From Nitrosomonas communis (GTDB taxonomy: Bacteria > Pseudomonadota > Gammaproteobacteria > Burkholderiales > Nitrosomonadaceae): a stretch of DNA of 64,000 nucleotides. The DNA lies in assembly GCF_001007935.1 (NCBI RefSeq), contig NZ_CP011451.1:2914001-2978000 (forward strand), in the 5' to 3' direction. Positions 38,393-47,085 of this stretch are shown here, piece after piece; position 1 is the stretch's first letter, and each line of letters starts with the position of its first letter. The translations under genes and the position numbers were made by a program. The notes below the pieces were generated by a model. The model saw nothing but the letters and a program-made list of their open reading frames with translations, was not told the origin of the DNA and searched no databases.

Positions 38393-39337
38393 ATGTTTGA
38401 AAAATTGAGAAGTATGGTAAGATTTTTAGATAGTGATTCTAAAACAGATTTAACAAAAAAAAGTGATAATGACCATATGACACAATTCATGACTTTAGGT
38501 AACTTCAGCTTAGGAATGGGAAAAATTGGCCCCGCCAACCGAGATGATATTGATAAACAAATATTAAATATGATGTATGAACGTGTTGCAGCAGGCGATT
38601 TCAACATCCCAGTAGAAAGTAATTTACCAGAAATTTGCGTAGATGGGCGCACAGATAAGAATGGTAGCCGTAAGAGAGTTCCATCGGCTGCGGGTGGTAC
38701 ACTTAGCATAGTTTACGGATTTGATCTTGGAAATTCTGAGTCCGTGGATAAAAAAACAGAAATAGAACTTACAGCTGAAGTAATAGATATCCTTAAAAAT
38801 AAGAAGCACACAACAGCTGTTCATGGCGATGATCATAGCGATTGTGGTTGTGGAGCATGCGCAAAAGCTCCGGATATTTATCGGTATATCATTAAGGAAA
38901 TCGACGCTATTGCAACCTTAACCAATAATTATGGTATTTCTATCAGTGATACAGAAAAAGCATATGTTACTAAGACAGCTGAGAAACGCTTGAATCAGTC
39001 AGATTTTTTTGCTGAAGATCGCTCCTCAGTTATTGAAGCTGCACGAAGTCATGGTGCCGATTACGAAGAATTAGTTGACGCTCATAATGAACTTGGCATC
39101 GCACTAAATGTAAAAGCTGGCACGACTGTTGATCGTGCTGCAATTCGTCGTGAGTTTGGCCACCAATATGATCTTTTCGTTGTTGACGCATGGACTTTTG
39201 ACAACGCTGCTCGGGAACTCAACGCAGAAAACCATCCCGAAGTCGCTGACCGTATTTCTAAAGCAATTGCTATACAAAATGTAGCGACAGCCTCAATCTT
39301 AGGGCATTCCTCTTTACCCATCATCCCTATTAAATAG
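38393..39337 (+). CDS. Cadmium-type (zeta) carbonic anhydrase-like protein
   Basis: A 314-residue cytosolic protein; no signal peptide. It matches my memory of the repeat unit of the diatom enzyme CDCA1 at several places in order. These are ICVDGR at residues 81-86, a PSAAGGTLSIVYG block at 97-109, the metal-site block AVHGDDHSDCGCG at 142-154, and FVVDAWTF then ATASILGHSSLPIIPI near the C-terminus. In CDCA1 the metal is held by Cys, His and Cys in CVDGR, VHGD and GCG; here these would be Cys82, His144 and Cys153. One repeat is present. The enzyme would interconvert CO2 and bicarbonate. It stands 300 bp after an Atm1-type exporter and close to the RubisCO operon. Confidence 0.65.
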   Translation: MFEKLRSMVRFLDSDSKTDLTKKSDNDHMTQFMTLGNFSLGMGKIGPANRDDIDKQILNMMYERVAAGDFNIPVESNLPEICVDGRTDKNGSRKRVPSAAGGTLSIVYGFDLGNSESVDKKTEIELTAEVIDILKNKKHTTAVHGDDHSDCGCGACAKAPDIYRYIIKEIDAIATLTNNYGISISDTEKAYVTKTAEKRLNQSDFFAEDRSSVIEAARSHGADYEELVDAHNELGIALNVKAGTTVDRAAIRREFGHQYDLFVVDAWTFDNAARELNAENHPEVADRISKAIAIQNVATASILGHSSLPIIPIK

Positions 39338-39729
39338 GAATTATAAGATAAATAACCCTGCTGTAAATAGCGGGGTATTAGAGAGTAGTTATTAGTTATC
39401 CTCGCATAACTATTGTAGCTTTGCTCTTCGGGCCAACCGTACTTTAACCGTTCTTTTTGAATAATCTTTTATCCACGGCTTCCAATCTACAACTATTTCT
39501 TCACATGAGAGTAATAACGAAATATTTTTTCAGCATATCAATGCAAATTATGTGACCATATTTATGCTTGTATACTAATAGAACGGCACCTTATTCTATT
39601 ATCAGCCACCTCAGAAATAATTAAAACTAAAAAAGATCAAATGTAAATTGATTTTTTGAGCTCAAACTATATCTTTATCAATGACCAACTAGAATTACTG
39701 GGAATAAAAATTGCGGCACGCAATGTGGA
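39338..39729. other. Intergenic; weak hairpin after carbonic anhydrase-like gene
   Basis: An 8-bp stem (ACCCTGCT with AGCGGGGT, about 39356-39377) may end the upstream transcript, although no T-run follows. Nothing else was recognised. Confidence 0.45.
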
Positions 39730-39960
39730 GCACTAAGATCTGTTACCAGAGTTGACGCACTCTTTGTTTAGCAAATTCTCAGGTGATCGGATCTACTTCT
39801 TCCAGTCACTGTTTGACAAACTCCCAACTCCTGTTACATAAGCGTTCGATCATTGAGACTGCCAATGATCAATTGAAGAATATCTCGCAAATCGTACATT
39901 CTTGTCACCTTAAGCAATTTAACCTAAATCCCTCTTTTAACCCGAATTGGAGGCTAAATG
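39730..39960 (+). pseudogene. IS982-type transposase C-terminal relic
   Basis: After frame changes the plus strand reads SGDRIYFFQSLFDKL, then KRSIIETANDQLKNISQIVHS, the end of IS982-type transposases (RALIETVNDQLKN is the usual motif). Upstream catalytic parts and the element's ends are not visible. The gene is dead. Confidence 0.6.
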
Positions 39961-41520
39961 AAAGCAAATAAAAGGTTGGTGAATCGATTATTGGCTGATT
40001 TTTTGGTCTGGCAGTAAAGATTTTATCGATAAGGTAGCGTACCAAGGCAGGCCAACGTTCCATTTTTGGCAACTGAGGCGCATTTGCCAGAATGAAATCG
40101 AACTCCTTACGGATACGGCTGATCATCGTTTTGACTTGATCACCGGTCACGTGAGTTATTGTAAGCAATAGGCAAGATTGACCCGCATGTCGAGTCAGGC
40201 GGGCAGCCCCGTTTAATAGCAAAGGGCGACTGGTAATCGCTTCCAGATGTGTTTTGGGGTGTGCCAGGCGAACATACCAGCTCCACCAGTTATAAACGAG
40301 CGAGACAACTCGTGCTGAGAGCTTACATCGCTCCAGGTCATGCGTGATATCACATCCCAGCCCCATTGGTTTTTCAACTCATCAAAGCCATTCTCGCAAT
40401 CTGCCCGGTCCCGATACAATTGACCAAAGGCTTCCAATGAATAATCCGCATTGGTCACTAAAACAGCCTATTCCCATACTTTGATCTTATCTGGATGATC
40501 AACGAAGTGCAGAGTTCCTGGTTGGTTACCTGCGTTCATTTCAACTGCCAGATTATCTTTGACCTGACGCCGCAGCATCACTATCCGCCGCGCACGACTC
40601 GAGCCTGCCAACCGGATTTGATCTTCTACTGCGTCAAAGCCTTGCCCCACAGGCTGCCACTGGTTTTGCTGCCATTTCCGCTCGATCAAACGTTTAATTC
40701 CGGCCGTCTGGCGAAGCTTGAATAGATAGCGCTGACCGATCTCTTCCATTTCAGCCATTACGCCTTCATTGCCACAAGGGCTGTCGCCACGCACCAGCGT
40801 GGGACGCTTTTCAGCAGCAAGCCCTTCGATCAGCTGCCGCAGACGGGGTAGGCTATGTTTGGCAGCATGAGATTTACCGCTTTGCATTTCGACATCCAGC
40901 ACCAGCCTGACATTGCTGATCCAATAGGTATGCAGGGTGTGGCTTGGTCGTCCCGGCTTTCTGGGGTTATAGCTGATATCAGCGCCTGCTTGATGGCCAT
41001 ACAGCAGCTTGACACTGGTATCAGCATCGAGAATCCAGGCGGTATTCAAGGCTTCACCAGTACTCTCGCTGAGCACTGTATCCATCCAGTTCGTACTCTC
41101 AATCAGCTGAGCCAAGCAGATAGCGCGTTGCGCCTCATCGCAACGTTTAGGTAAGCTTGGCGCAAGCGCACTCAGCGCGCGACGCAAGCTCTTATCGCTG
41201 ACAACCTTGCCCATGCCAAGTATCTCAGAAGCCACTTTGTCTCCTCCTAGCCCGACGATGTGGGCGTAACGTCGCTGCCCATCAAGAATGGAGAGTAAAC
41301 CAGGTACCCAGTAAATCAACTACGGCAGGCGCATTAGGACGCGTGTAAGGCAGCGGGCATCCCGCTACCCAACGGGCAAATAAGCCAGTAACTTCCAGGA
41401 ACTCGGCAAAAAATGCCAACTGGCCCATGCTGTGGTACTTCCGTTTTCATCCCAGTGCACGTGAACTCGGCCACCAGGCGTCGACAAACACAACTCCTCA
41501 CCCATTGGGAGACTCCTTTA
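39905..41520 (-). pseudogene. IS1380-type transposase, multiply broken
   Basis: The minus strand encodes the N-terminal part (MGEELCLSTPGGRVHVHWDE, then YHSMGQLAFFAEFLEVTGLF) from about 41505. The core follows in other frames (LSILDGQRRYAHIVGLGGD, AWILDADTSVKLLYGHQ, PTLVRGDSPCGNEGVM, LFKLRQT). Then come a stop codon after KVWE near 40465, AVLVTNADYS, ADCENGFDELKNQWGWD, and the C-terminal YNWWSWYVRLAHP in yet another frame. At least three frameshifts and one stop are needed, so it is inactive. Confidence 0.7.
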
Positions 41521-42042
41521 TTCAGCCATAAAGCCTTTACAGTACAATGTTTGCGGTTGTTTTTATAGGTTCAACTAAGGAAAATATATTAAATCGTTTT
41601 ATTTTGTTATAAACTAATTGACCACTAGTTTGTAAGGGCCGAAAACCCATTGCTGCGATAAAAAAATAAGTTACCTTTAATTTAAGAAATGGAGGTTTCT
41701 CAAAAATTGAGTCAAAGTGACGTTATGAGATAGTTTTTGGCGTATTTCAGCTAGCGCAAAAATCACCTGATTGTGAATAATCAGGTGTAAGTATTGGATA
41801 AAAATCGTGTTTATTATGCTCTGCCCCCCAGAATTTAATCAGAACCTTTTTTTTAATACATAGTCTCATTGTTTTTTTCTAAAGCGCTTAAAAAGACTGG
41901 TAGCTTGCTGGTGAAAAAATGAGGTTTTTTGGCTGGCATTAGTTAATAAACCTAATAAACGTAGCAATTTTGTTGCAGTTATATTGTTATAAGCATAAAA
42001 ATTGTATGGAAATTTCATAGTTAATCGCTAGGCTCAACTCAT
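41521..42042. other. Intergenic region with a strong hairpin
   Basis: CACCTGATT (41764-41772) pairs with AATCAGGTG (41779-41787) around GTGAAT. There is no T-run after it. A short segment before it resembles sequence near 44836 (TTTTTGGCGTATTT in both). No gene was recognised. Confidence 0.45.
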
Positions 42043-42591
42043 ATGGCTAAGATAAATACCCACTACGATAACCTTGAGGTGCCACGCAACGCTTCACCGG
42101 AGGCGATTGATGCAGCATACAAAAAACTTTCCAAAAAACTTTATTCGGATAAAAATCAGGAAAATACCGAGGCTGCTAGAACCATGTCGATTATCAACAC
42201 TTCATATAAAGTGTTATCCGACCCTGACAAACGCCAAAAGCATGATCAATGGATTGCCACAATGGAAGCAATAAATTCGGTTAATAAGCAAATGGGTCAG
42301 GCATACCACACAACCACTCAGCGTTCTGCTGACTTGGTCGGTAGCATAACTTTATTCAAGTCATTTCTGCCAAAATTCGGTTTTGTTAAGTTATTTGTTA
42401 TGTGGGCATTTTTTTACATCCTCGGTGTTTTCATCTTACTAGGCGCTCTTTGGTTCATTTATAGCATAGACAATTTTTTTGTAGAAAAAAACCTACCTTC
42501 TCATAGCCACAACCACATCAAGCCTCCCCTGCACCAGTCCGCCTTGAATATGTCAAACTTAGCCCTAATATTGTACGAGCATCAAAAATAA
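42043..42591 (+). CDS. J-domain-like membrane protein without the HPD motif
   Basis: A 182-residue protein. Residues 5-70 have the J-domain pattern (HYDNLEVPRNASPEAIDAAYKKL, given as HYDNLEVPRN and SPEAIDAAYKKL, then INTSYKVLSDPDKRQKHDQW). The HPD tripeptide between helices II and III is replaced by YSD (residues 34-36). HPD is needed to stimulate DnaK, so this is not an ordinary co-chaperone. A transmembrane hairpin or long helix follows (about 117-150, FVMWAFFYILGVFILLGALW), then a His-rich tail. It may be a membrane scaffold. Confidence 0.65.
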   Translation: MAKINTHYDNLEVPRNASPEAIDAAYKKLSKKLYSDKNQENTEAARTMSIINTSYKVLSDPDKRQKHDQWIATMEAINSVNKQMGQAYHTTTQRSADLVGSITLFKSFLPKFGFVKLFVMWAFFYILGVFILLGALWFIYSIDNFFVEKNLPSHSHNHIKPPLHQSALNMSNLALILYEHQK

Positions 42592-42779
42592 GGGCCAATT
42601 TGTCAAAAATTCATTTCTGAAATATAGATCGGTTTAATAGCATTATTACCTTATCTAAACCCTGTAGCACATCCACCTAATAGTTATTTTATGCGGTAAA
42701 TAAATGTTAGTGTAATTCCATTTCTACTTCATAAGTCAACTAATAGAAGCAACTTATGAAAAGAACTATGATCATCGCA

Positions 42780-43700
42780 CGAGTAGCAAGTGGTAAAGAA
42801 ATTTTGGTGCAAGCCAAGAAATGATGGTTAACAAGCACAATAGAAGAATTAAACTAGTCACAAGCTCGGCGTGCCAGTTTCGAATGCGTCTTATCCGCAA
42901 TGTCGGCAGACGTGATACAGCCAGGCCTACCCGCGGTGGACAATGGCGCGAAAATCTTTCCCGTGGAGGAGAAGTTGCTTTTCTAGCCCCTTTTATAGAA
43001 AAAGCATCGGCAGGAGGTATCTTGATTGTGAGCGTAATCCATGCAGGCATTGGATGCCCGCTTAAAGCGCAAGACATCGCTCGCAGCTACCTATAACCTA
43101 CTGCACCGTCATGGCTGGCGCAAGTTACTTATGACAAACGCCGCCCCAAAGCAGACGTGCTCGCTCAGGATGAGGGAAAAAAACTTCGCGATGCCCTCAT
43201 AGAGATTGACCAAGCGTAGCAAACAGAAGGGCAACTGCGCCTGTTGTTTCAGGATGAAGCTCGCTTTGGGCGTGTTTCCGATACAAGATGTGGGTGTCCT
43301 CAACCTATATGACCATTATACAAGGCAATGGTCACTCAGGAATATTCTATGCTTATGCTGCTGTCTCGGCCGCTGATGGTGAACTGGATACACTTATCCT
43401 ACCTCAAGTTAATAGCCATTACATGCAGCTATTTCTGGATGAAGTAGCGTCACGTCATCCCAGGACCGGATTATCCTGGCGCTCAATGGAGCAGAATGGC
43501 ATCACAATCATACTCGCAAGCTACCACATAATCTGCGCTTACTAATGCTGCCACCCTCCTCACCGGAAAACAATCCTGTGGAGAATCTTTGGGATGAGCC
43601 ACGAGAGGAATCATTGCACAATTGCGTATTCGACAGCTTGGACGCCCTTGAAAATCACTTGGAAGCAGAAACGCGGGACATGGTAACAGACTCGTGAATA
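42780..43700 (+). pseudogene. IS630-type transposase relic (second type)
   Basis: Frames on the plus strand read AFLAPFIEKASAGGILIV, later YNLLHRHGWRKLLYDKRRPKAD, LLFQDEARFGRVSDTR, YAYAAVSAADGELDTLILP, QLFLDEVASRHP and VENLWDE. These are the blocks of an IS630-family transposase different from copies A-C. Stops and frameshifts separate them. The ends were not located. Confidence 0.65.
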
Positions 43701-44288
43701 TATCTAATCTATCGTTGCATGACCTGGATTATAAATTCATCTACGAAATGAAATGGAATTACATAAGCCATTGCCTCCACCCGGAACGGGAGCACCATTT
43801 GTGCCAAAGCTCTCATCGCATCAACTTATTTTATCACCCAATCTGTGACAATTTCGATGGCCCTAATTCTACCGGATCGCTTATGTAGCGAAGCATTCTT
43901 TATTTACCATCCTTGGATCGCGGATCTTGGCGAACGTGTGATCGCATACCGTGCGCAACAATGCTGCCTCCGCTTGCGTGTTACTCCCTCTCCTATAGCC
44001 TTTATACACTTCCTCAAAACTCATTTACCTGGTCTCTAGCAATTACTTTATTCGTTTCACTTGAAGTCTTCCTTGTATTTCCTCTTAAGCCAGACAAATC
44101 TCGTAGTACAAATCCGGACAAACTCGATCAGTTTATTTGTGCTTTATTCTCTACATTGATAGAAATTAAATCTTTACAAAAATAAAATATTGTGAAAAAA
44201 TTGTGAACAATATGTGAAAAAATAGTAAAATATTTGTAAATATTATATAAACAAATAATATAACCTATTATTTTGACGATATATTTAA
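43701..44288. other. AT-rich intergenic stretch
   Basis: The stretch from about 44185 to 44280 is very AT-rich and could hold promoters for the RNA element that follows. The open frames here look random. Confidence 0.45.
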
Positions 44289-44411
44289 TCTCTTCGGGTT
44301 AAATTCCTCGCCCTTTTAGGGCATTGAAACAGGAATCGCGGCGTCCCTGAAGAGAAAAACGATGCAACTCGCTACCCAAGGTGGGAATAGTCGTTTTTAG
44401 GTCATCGCCGC
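44289..44411 (+). ncRNA. Predicted pseudoknotted leader RNA
   Basis: Four pairings can be drawn. H1: 44289-44298 (TCTCTTCGGG) with 44345-44355 (CCCTGAAGAGA), ten pairs, one bulged T. A hairpin inside H1: ATTCCT (44303-44308) with AGGAAT (44331-44336), inner GCCC/GGGC. A second hairpin after H1: AAAACGA (44356-44362) with TCGTTTT (44391-44397), topped by CCCA/TGGG. H2: GCGGCG (44338-44343) with CGCCGC (44406-44411), whose strands straddle H1 and make a pseudoknot. It precedes a small ORF with a good ribosome-binding site. It resembles no riboswitch I can name; a riboswitch, RNA thermometer or toxin leader are all possible. Confidence 0.5.
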
Positions 44412-44461
44412 AGTTTTATTAATTTAAATTTATGATTTATTAATTAAAGAGGAAAATTATT

Positions 44462-44575
44462 ATGAGAAAGATTATGAGAAAGAAACAATCTACTACCTAT
44501 TCTTTGACTATGTCTATGATTCTTGCAGCAATGTTAACTTTGCACGGATGGTTAACTTTTGTTGCACTTAGCTAA
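44462..44575 (+). CDS. 37-residue hydrophobic microprotein
   Basis: ATG at 44462 follows AGAGGA at 44448-44453 (8-nt spacing). The peptide is MRKIMRKKQSTTYSLTMSMI then LAAMLTLHGWLTFVALS. The N-terminus is basic (five Lys/Arg in the first eight residues) and the rest can span the membrane once. The leader RNA precedes it and an intrinsic terminator follows at 44771. The layout fits a small regulatory membrane protein or a type I toxin. No homologue is known to me. Confidence 0.5.
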   Translation: MRKIMRKKQSTTYSLTMSMILAAMLTLHGWLTFVALS

Positions 44576-44770
44576 AAATAGCAACAAACTAAGATTTCAT
44601 AACATTAGTTTTTAATATCAATTAGATTAATCTCCCTGCTGTGTTGTTTGAGGAATCTTATTTAGTGTTTAACCAAAAATTCTGACATCCGATAAAGAAC
44701 GAAAGGTTGCACATAATCTGAAAAATAAAGATTTCCGCAAAATTGAGTAAAACTAGCTGCAAATAAATAA

Positions 44771-44800
44771 CCCTCCCCCGGCAAAGCCGGGGGATTTTTC
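44771..44800 (+). terminator. Intrinsic terminator
   Basis: CCCCCGGC, loop AAA, GCCGGGGG then ATTTTT, at about 44775-44799. A strong GC-rich stem with a T-run, about 200 bp after the microprotein ORF. Confidence 0.85.
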
Positions 44801-45039
44801 GTTATGGTTTAAATTTAAAACGACATTATTAGTTGCTTTTTGGCGTATTTTCAGCAAAATGATTTCATACTTCGGCTGAAATTTAAAAAAATATCAGCCT
44901 GAAAGACAAATTCCATTCAAGGAAATCAAATATGCGTGGCTCAAAATATCTAGATGCAATTAGATAGAGCTAGAGCTGATTTGATGAATCCCAAATAAAT
45001 TTGATATGCAATAACACCCCAAGAATATTGCACAACTTA

Positions 45040-45142
45040 TTCCATTTCCAAGCCAAAAATGACGCGCAGGCGAGTCGCAGGCAGTATCAATAATACGGCA
45101 AGGTGAAGCCGACAATGTCAGTTTTGATTTAAAAATGGAATA
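45040..45142 (-). repeat. Palindromic repeat family, copy 1
   Basis: On the minus strand it begins TTCCATTTTTAAATCAAAA and ends GGCTTGGAAATGGAA, with the core GTCGGCTTCACCTTGCC and GCGACTCGCC. It matches copies 2 and 3. Terminal inverted repeats and lack of a gene suggest a MITE. Confidence 0.65.
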
Positions 45143-45289
45143 CAGTACTTGTACCTGAACGAAGCATTGCTCGTCAAAATTTTGCCTCGCTGGAAAGTGA
45201 GCTGCTACTGTCACCCTTGCAGAGCTGAGGATTTCCCCTCATGGATTAAATAATCTGAACAATAGAATACATTTATGAGGTTGATATTT

Positions 45290-45391
45290 AATTCATTTCT
45301 AAATCAAATCTGACTTTGTCCGCTTCACCTTGCCGTGTTATTGATACTGTCTGCGGCTCGCCTTAGTATCATTTTTGATTTGGAAATGAAA
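45290..45391 (+). repeat. Palindromic repeat family, copy 2
   Basis: Runs from AATTCATTTCTAAATCAAA to TTTGATTTGGAAATGAAAT with the same core (CGCTTCACCTTGCCG, GTCTGCGGCTCGCC). It faces copy 1 across about 147 bp. Confidence 0.65.
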
Positions 45392-45463
45392 TAAAAAGAA
45401 GAAAGCGTCGTATCTACTGTTCATTTTGATCGCGGCGCTTTCCTTTAATATCTTTTATTTTAT

Positions 45464-45793
45464 CTAATATGAAATTTTTGGCCCTTTGACCCAATCACAG
45501 TCAGAGATTAAAAAAATCCCACCTTTTTCTTTCATTCCCGAAGATATATTTTTTGCTAATGTCTCGGCTTGATCTTCCGTACAGGCAATAATTACGAGAA
45601 TATTTTTCTCCGGAAGAGACATATCATTCGGTCGCCGATTTCCACGAGTTCCAAAACCTCCGGCCTGCGATATGTATGTATAACCTCGAATATTAATAGC
45701 CCTGCAGATCTCCTGGAATTCTTCAAAATCATCTTCATCAATAACAATTTCCACTCTTTTTAATGGTACCAGCATCTCTTTATCTAAAACCAT
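45464..45793 (-). CDS. sbtB: SbtB-like PII protein
   Basis: A 109-residue PII-family protein. The PII fold opens with LVPLKRVEIVIDEDDFEEF. The T-loop carries GGFGTRGNRRPND, and the middle has NILVIIACTEDQAETLAKNI. SbtB proteins bind adenine nucleotides and control SbtA. It follows the sbtA gene on the same strand with a 93-bp gap, the usual pairing. It lacks the canonical GlnB uridylylation tyrosine region. No cysteine-rich C-terminal tail is seen. Confidence 0.8.
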   Translation of the reverse strand: MVLDKEMLVPLKRVEIVIDEDDFEEFQEICRAINIRGYTYISQAGGFGTRGNRRPNDMSLPEKNILVIIACTEDQAETLAKNISSGMKEKGGIFLISDCDWVKGPKISY

Positions 45794-45886
45794 AATCCTC
45801 TCCTTTCATTTATAAATGAATAGCCTTTTGGAATTAATACTTAGATAAGTATATATTGCCATCTTTATATTGCTTAATTAAGTCGA

Positions 45887-46921
45887 TTAATAATTATAAG
45901 CTAGCCATTGAGCAGCGCCATAATATATAGGTATGCCAACCAGTACATTAAATGGAAAGGTTAATCCAAGAGACAAGGTTAGATAAAAAGAAGGATTAGC
46001 TTCAGGGACTGCCAAACGCATAGCAGGTGGAACTGCGATATAAGAGCAACTAGCTGCCAGAACTGTTACTAGAGTGACACCTCCGATTGAATATTGAAGC
46101 CAAAAATGCCCTATTAGAATCCCTGCAGTTGCACCAATAATTGGCATAATAACGCCAAATATTACCAAGAATATTCCAACATCTTTAAATTCGTATATTC
46201 GTTTACCTGCTTCCATACCCATATCAAGTAGGAACAAGCACAAAGCACCCATAAAGATCGTATCAAAGAATGGCTCAATTTTATGCATATTGGTCTCATT
46301 AATTATCGACCCAATTGCCATAGATCCGAAAAGCAACAAAATACTACCATTAGTAAAGGATTCTATAACCAAATGCTTGAGCATTCCTTTTTGATGACCG
46401 TCCCCTTCTACAGCAGCTACAGCTGGGCCGCCAATACTACTTTGTTGAGCGGCAAGTATACGTCTTGAATAGCCAGCTAATATTAAGCCAATAATAATAG
46501 CGGGTGATTCCATGATAGCTAACATAATCACGGGATAAGCTTCATAATCCACACTAATCCCATTTAAAAATGCGACAGCCGTCATATAAGTACCCGCGCT
46601 TACCGAACCATAATGCGCTGCAATTGCCGCAGAATTCATTGGATCAATTCTTCCAAGAAATCTCATGATTAAGTAAGCAACAATGGGCAATCCAAAACCT
46701 AGTAGTAACGCCGCCATAACGGCCGGAATGGCAGAACTCATCGAAGCCTCGCTCAACGCCTTACCACCGTGTAAACCAATTCCTACTAACAAATAAATTA
46801 CAATCATTTTGTGCATATCAGGCGGGAATTTCAAATCCGATTTGATAATACACGCAAACATACCGAGCGCAAAGAATAGCACTGCCGGGACTAAAATGCT
46901 GGATATTGACATAATAGGCAC
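45887..46921 (-). CDS. sbtA: SbtA-type sodium-dependent bicarbonate transporter
   Basis: A 344-residue membrane protein with about ten transmembrane helices and an internal symmetric repeat. Blocks are IYLLVGIGLHGGKALSEA, IDPMNSAAIAAHYGSVSAGTY (given as IDPMNSAAIAAHYGSVSA), MLAIMESPAIIIGLILAGYS and LAASCSYIAVPPAMRLAVPEA. These are SbtA (DUF897) hallmarks. It would import bicarbonate with sodium to feed RubisCO. The cytoplasmic loop between the halves is where SbtB docks in the known complex. AGGTAGG precedes the ATG. Confidence 0.88.
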   Translation of the reverse strand: MPIMSISSILVPAVLFFALGMFACIIKSDLKFPPDMHKMIVIYLLVGIGLHGGKALSEASMSSAIPAVMAALLLGFGLPIVAYLIMRFLGRIDPMNSAAIAAHYGSVSAGTYMTAVAFLNGISVDYEAYPVIMLAIMESPAIIIGLILAGYSRRILAAQQSSIGGPAVAAVEGDGHQKGMLKHLVIESFTNGSILLLFGSMAIGSIINETNMHKIEPFFDTIFMGALCLFLLDMGMEAGKRIYEFKDVGIFLVIFGVIMPIIGATAGILIGHFWLQYSIGGVTLVTVLAASCSYIAVPPAMRLAVPEANPSFYLTLSLGLTFPFNVLVGIPIYYGAAQWLAYNY

Positions 46922-46956
46922 CTACCTTTCATATGGTCATTATTAAATCTCAAAGA

Positions 46957-47076
46957 TCATTTCGTAAAATTGAAATTCTCTTCAAGTCCAATAAAATCAA
47001 ATTCTTTCTGTAAGTAATACCTCTTTACCAATTCTTCAGTCCATTCAAAGCTGTTAATCTGAGACTTTAAATTCAT
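46957..47076 (-). CDS. Possible 39-residue small protein upstream of sbtA
   Basis: Frame MNLKSQINSFEWTEELVKRY, continuing YLQKEFDFIGLEENFNFTK, ends 35 bp before the sbtA start on the same strand. An in-frame ATG three codons upstream (47085) is an alternative. It is acidic and amphipathic and predicted to be soluble. The ribosome-binding site is weak. It may be a leader peptide, a small SbtA partner or chance. Confidence 0.35.
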   Translation of the reverse strand: MNLKSQINSFEWTEELVKRYYLQKEFDFIGLEENFNFTK

Positions 47077-47085
47077 CTTACCCAT

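Larger units (their letters stand above)
44801..45463. other. Intergenic region with two inverted repeat elements
   Basis: Holds the two inverted copies of the 100-bp palindromic repeat (45040-45142 and 45290-45391). The open frame on the minus strand at 44960-45214 runs through the first copy and is likely chance. Confidence 0.5.

Noticed and set aside
44303..44330. CRISPR-repeat-like sequence (short GCCC stem followed by GCATTGAAAC)
   Set aside because: It occurs once, with no second repeat, spacer or cas gene in the window. It is explained by a hairpin in the leader RNA.
44289..44411. HDV-like self-cleaving ribozyme
   Set aside because: The order of helices is wrong: the inner hairpin lies before, not after, the 5' strand of the second pseudoknot helix, and J1/2 would be far too long.
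44960..45214. 84-codon open frame on the minus strand
   Set aside because: It runs through one copy of the palindromic repeat and has no ribosome-binding site or recognisable protein features.
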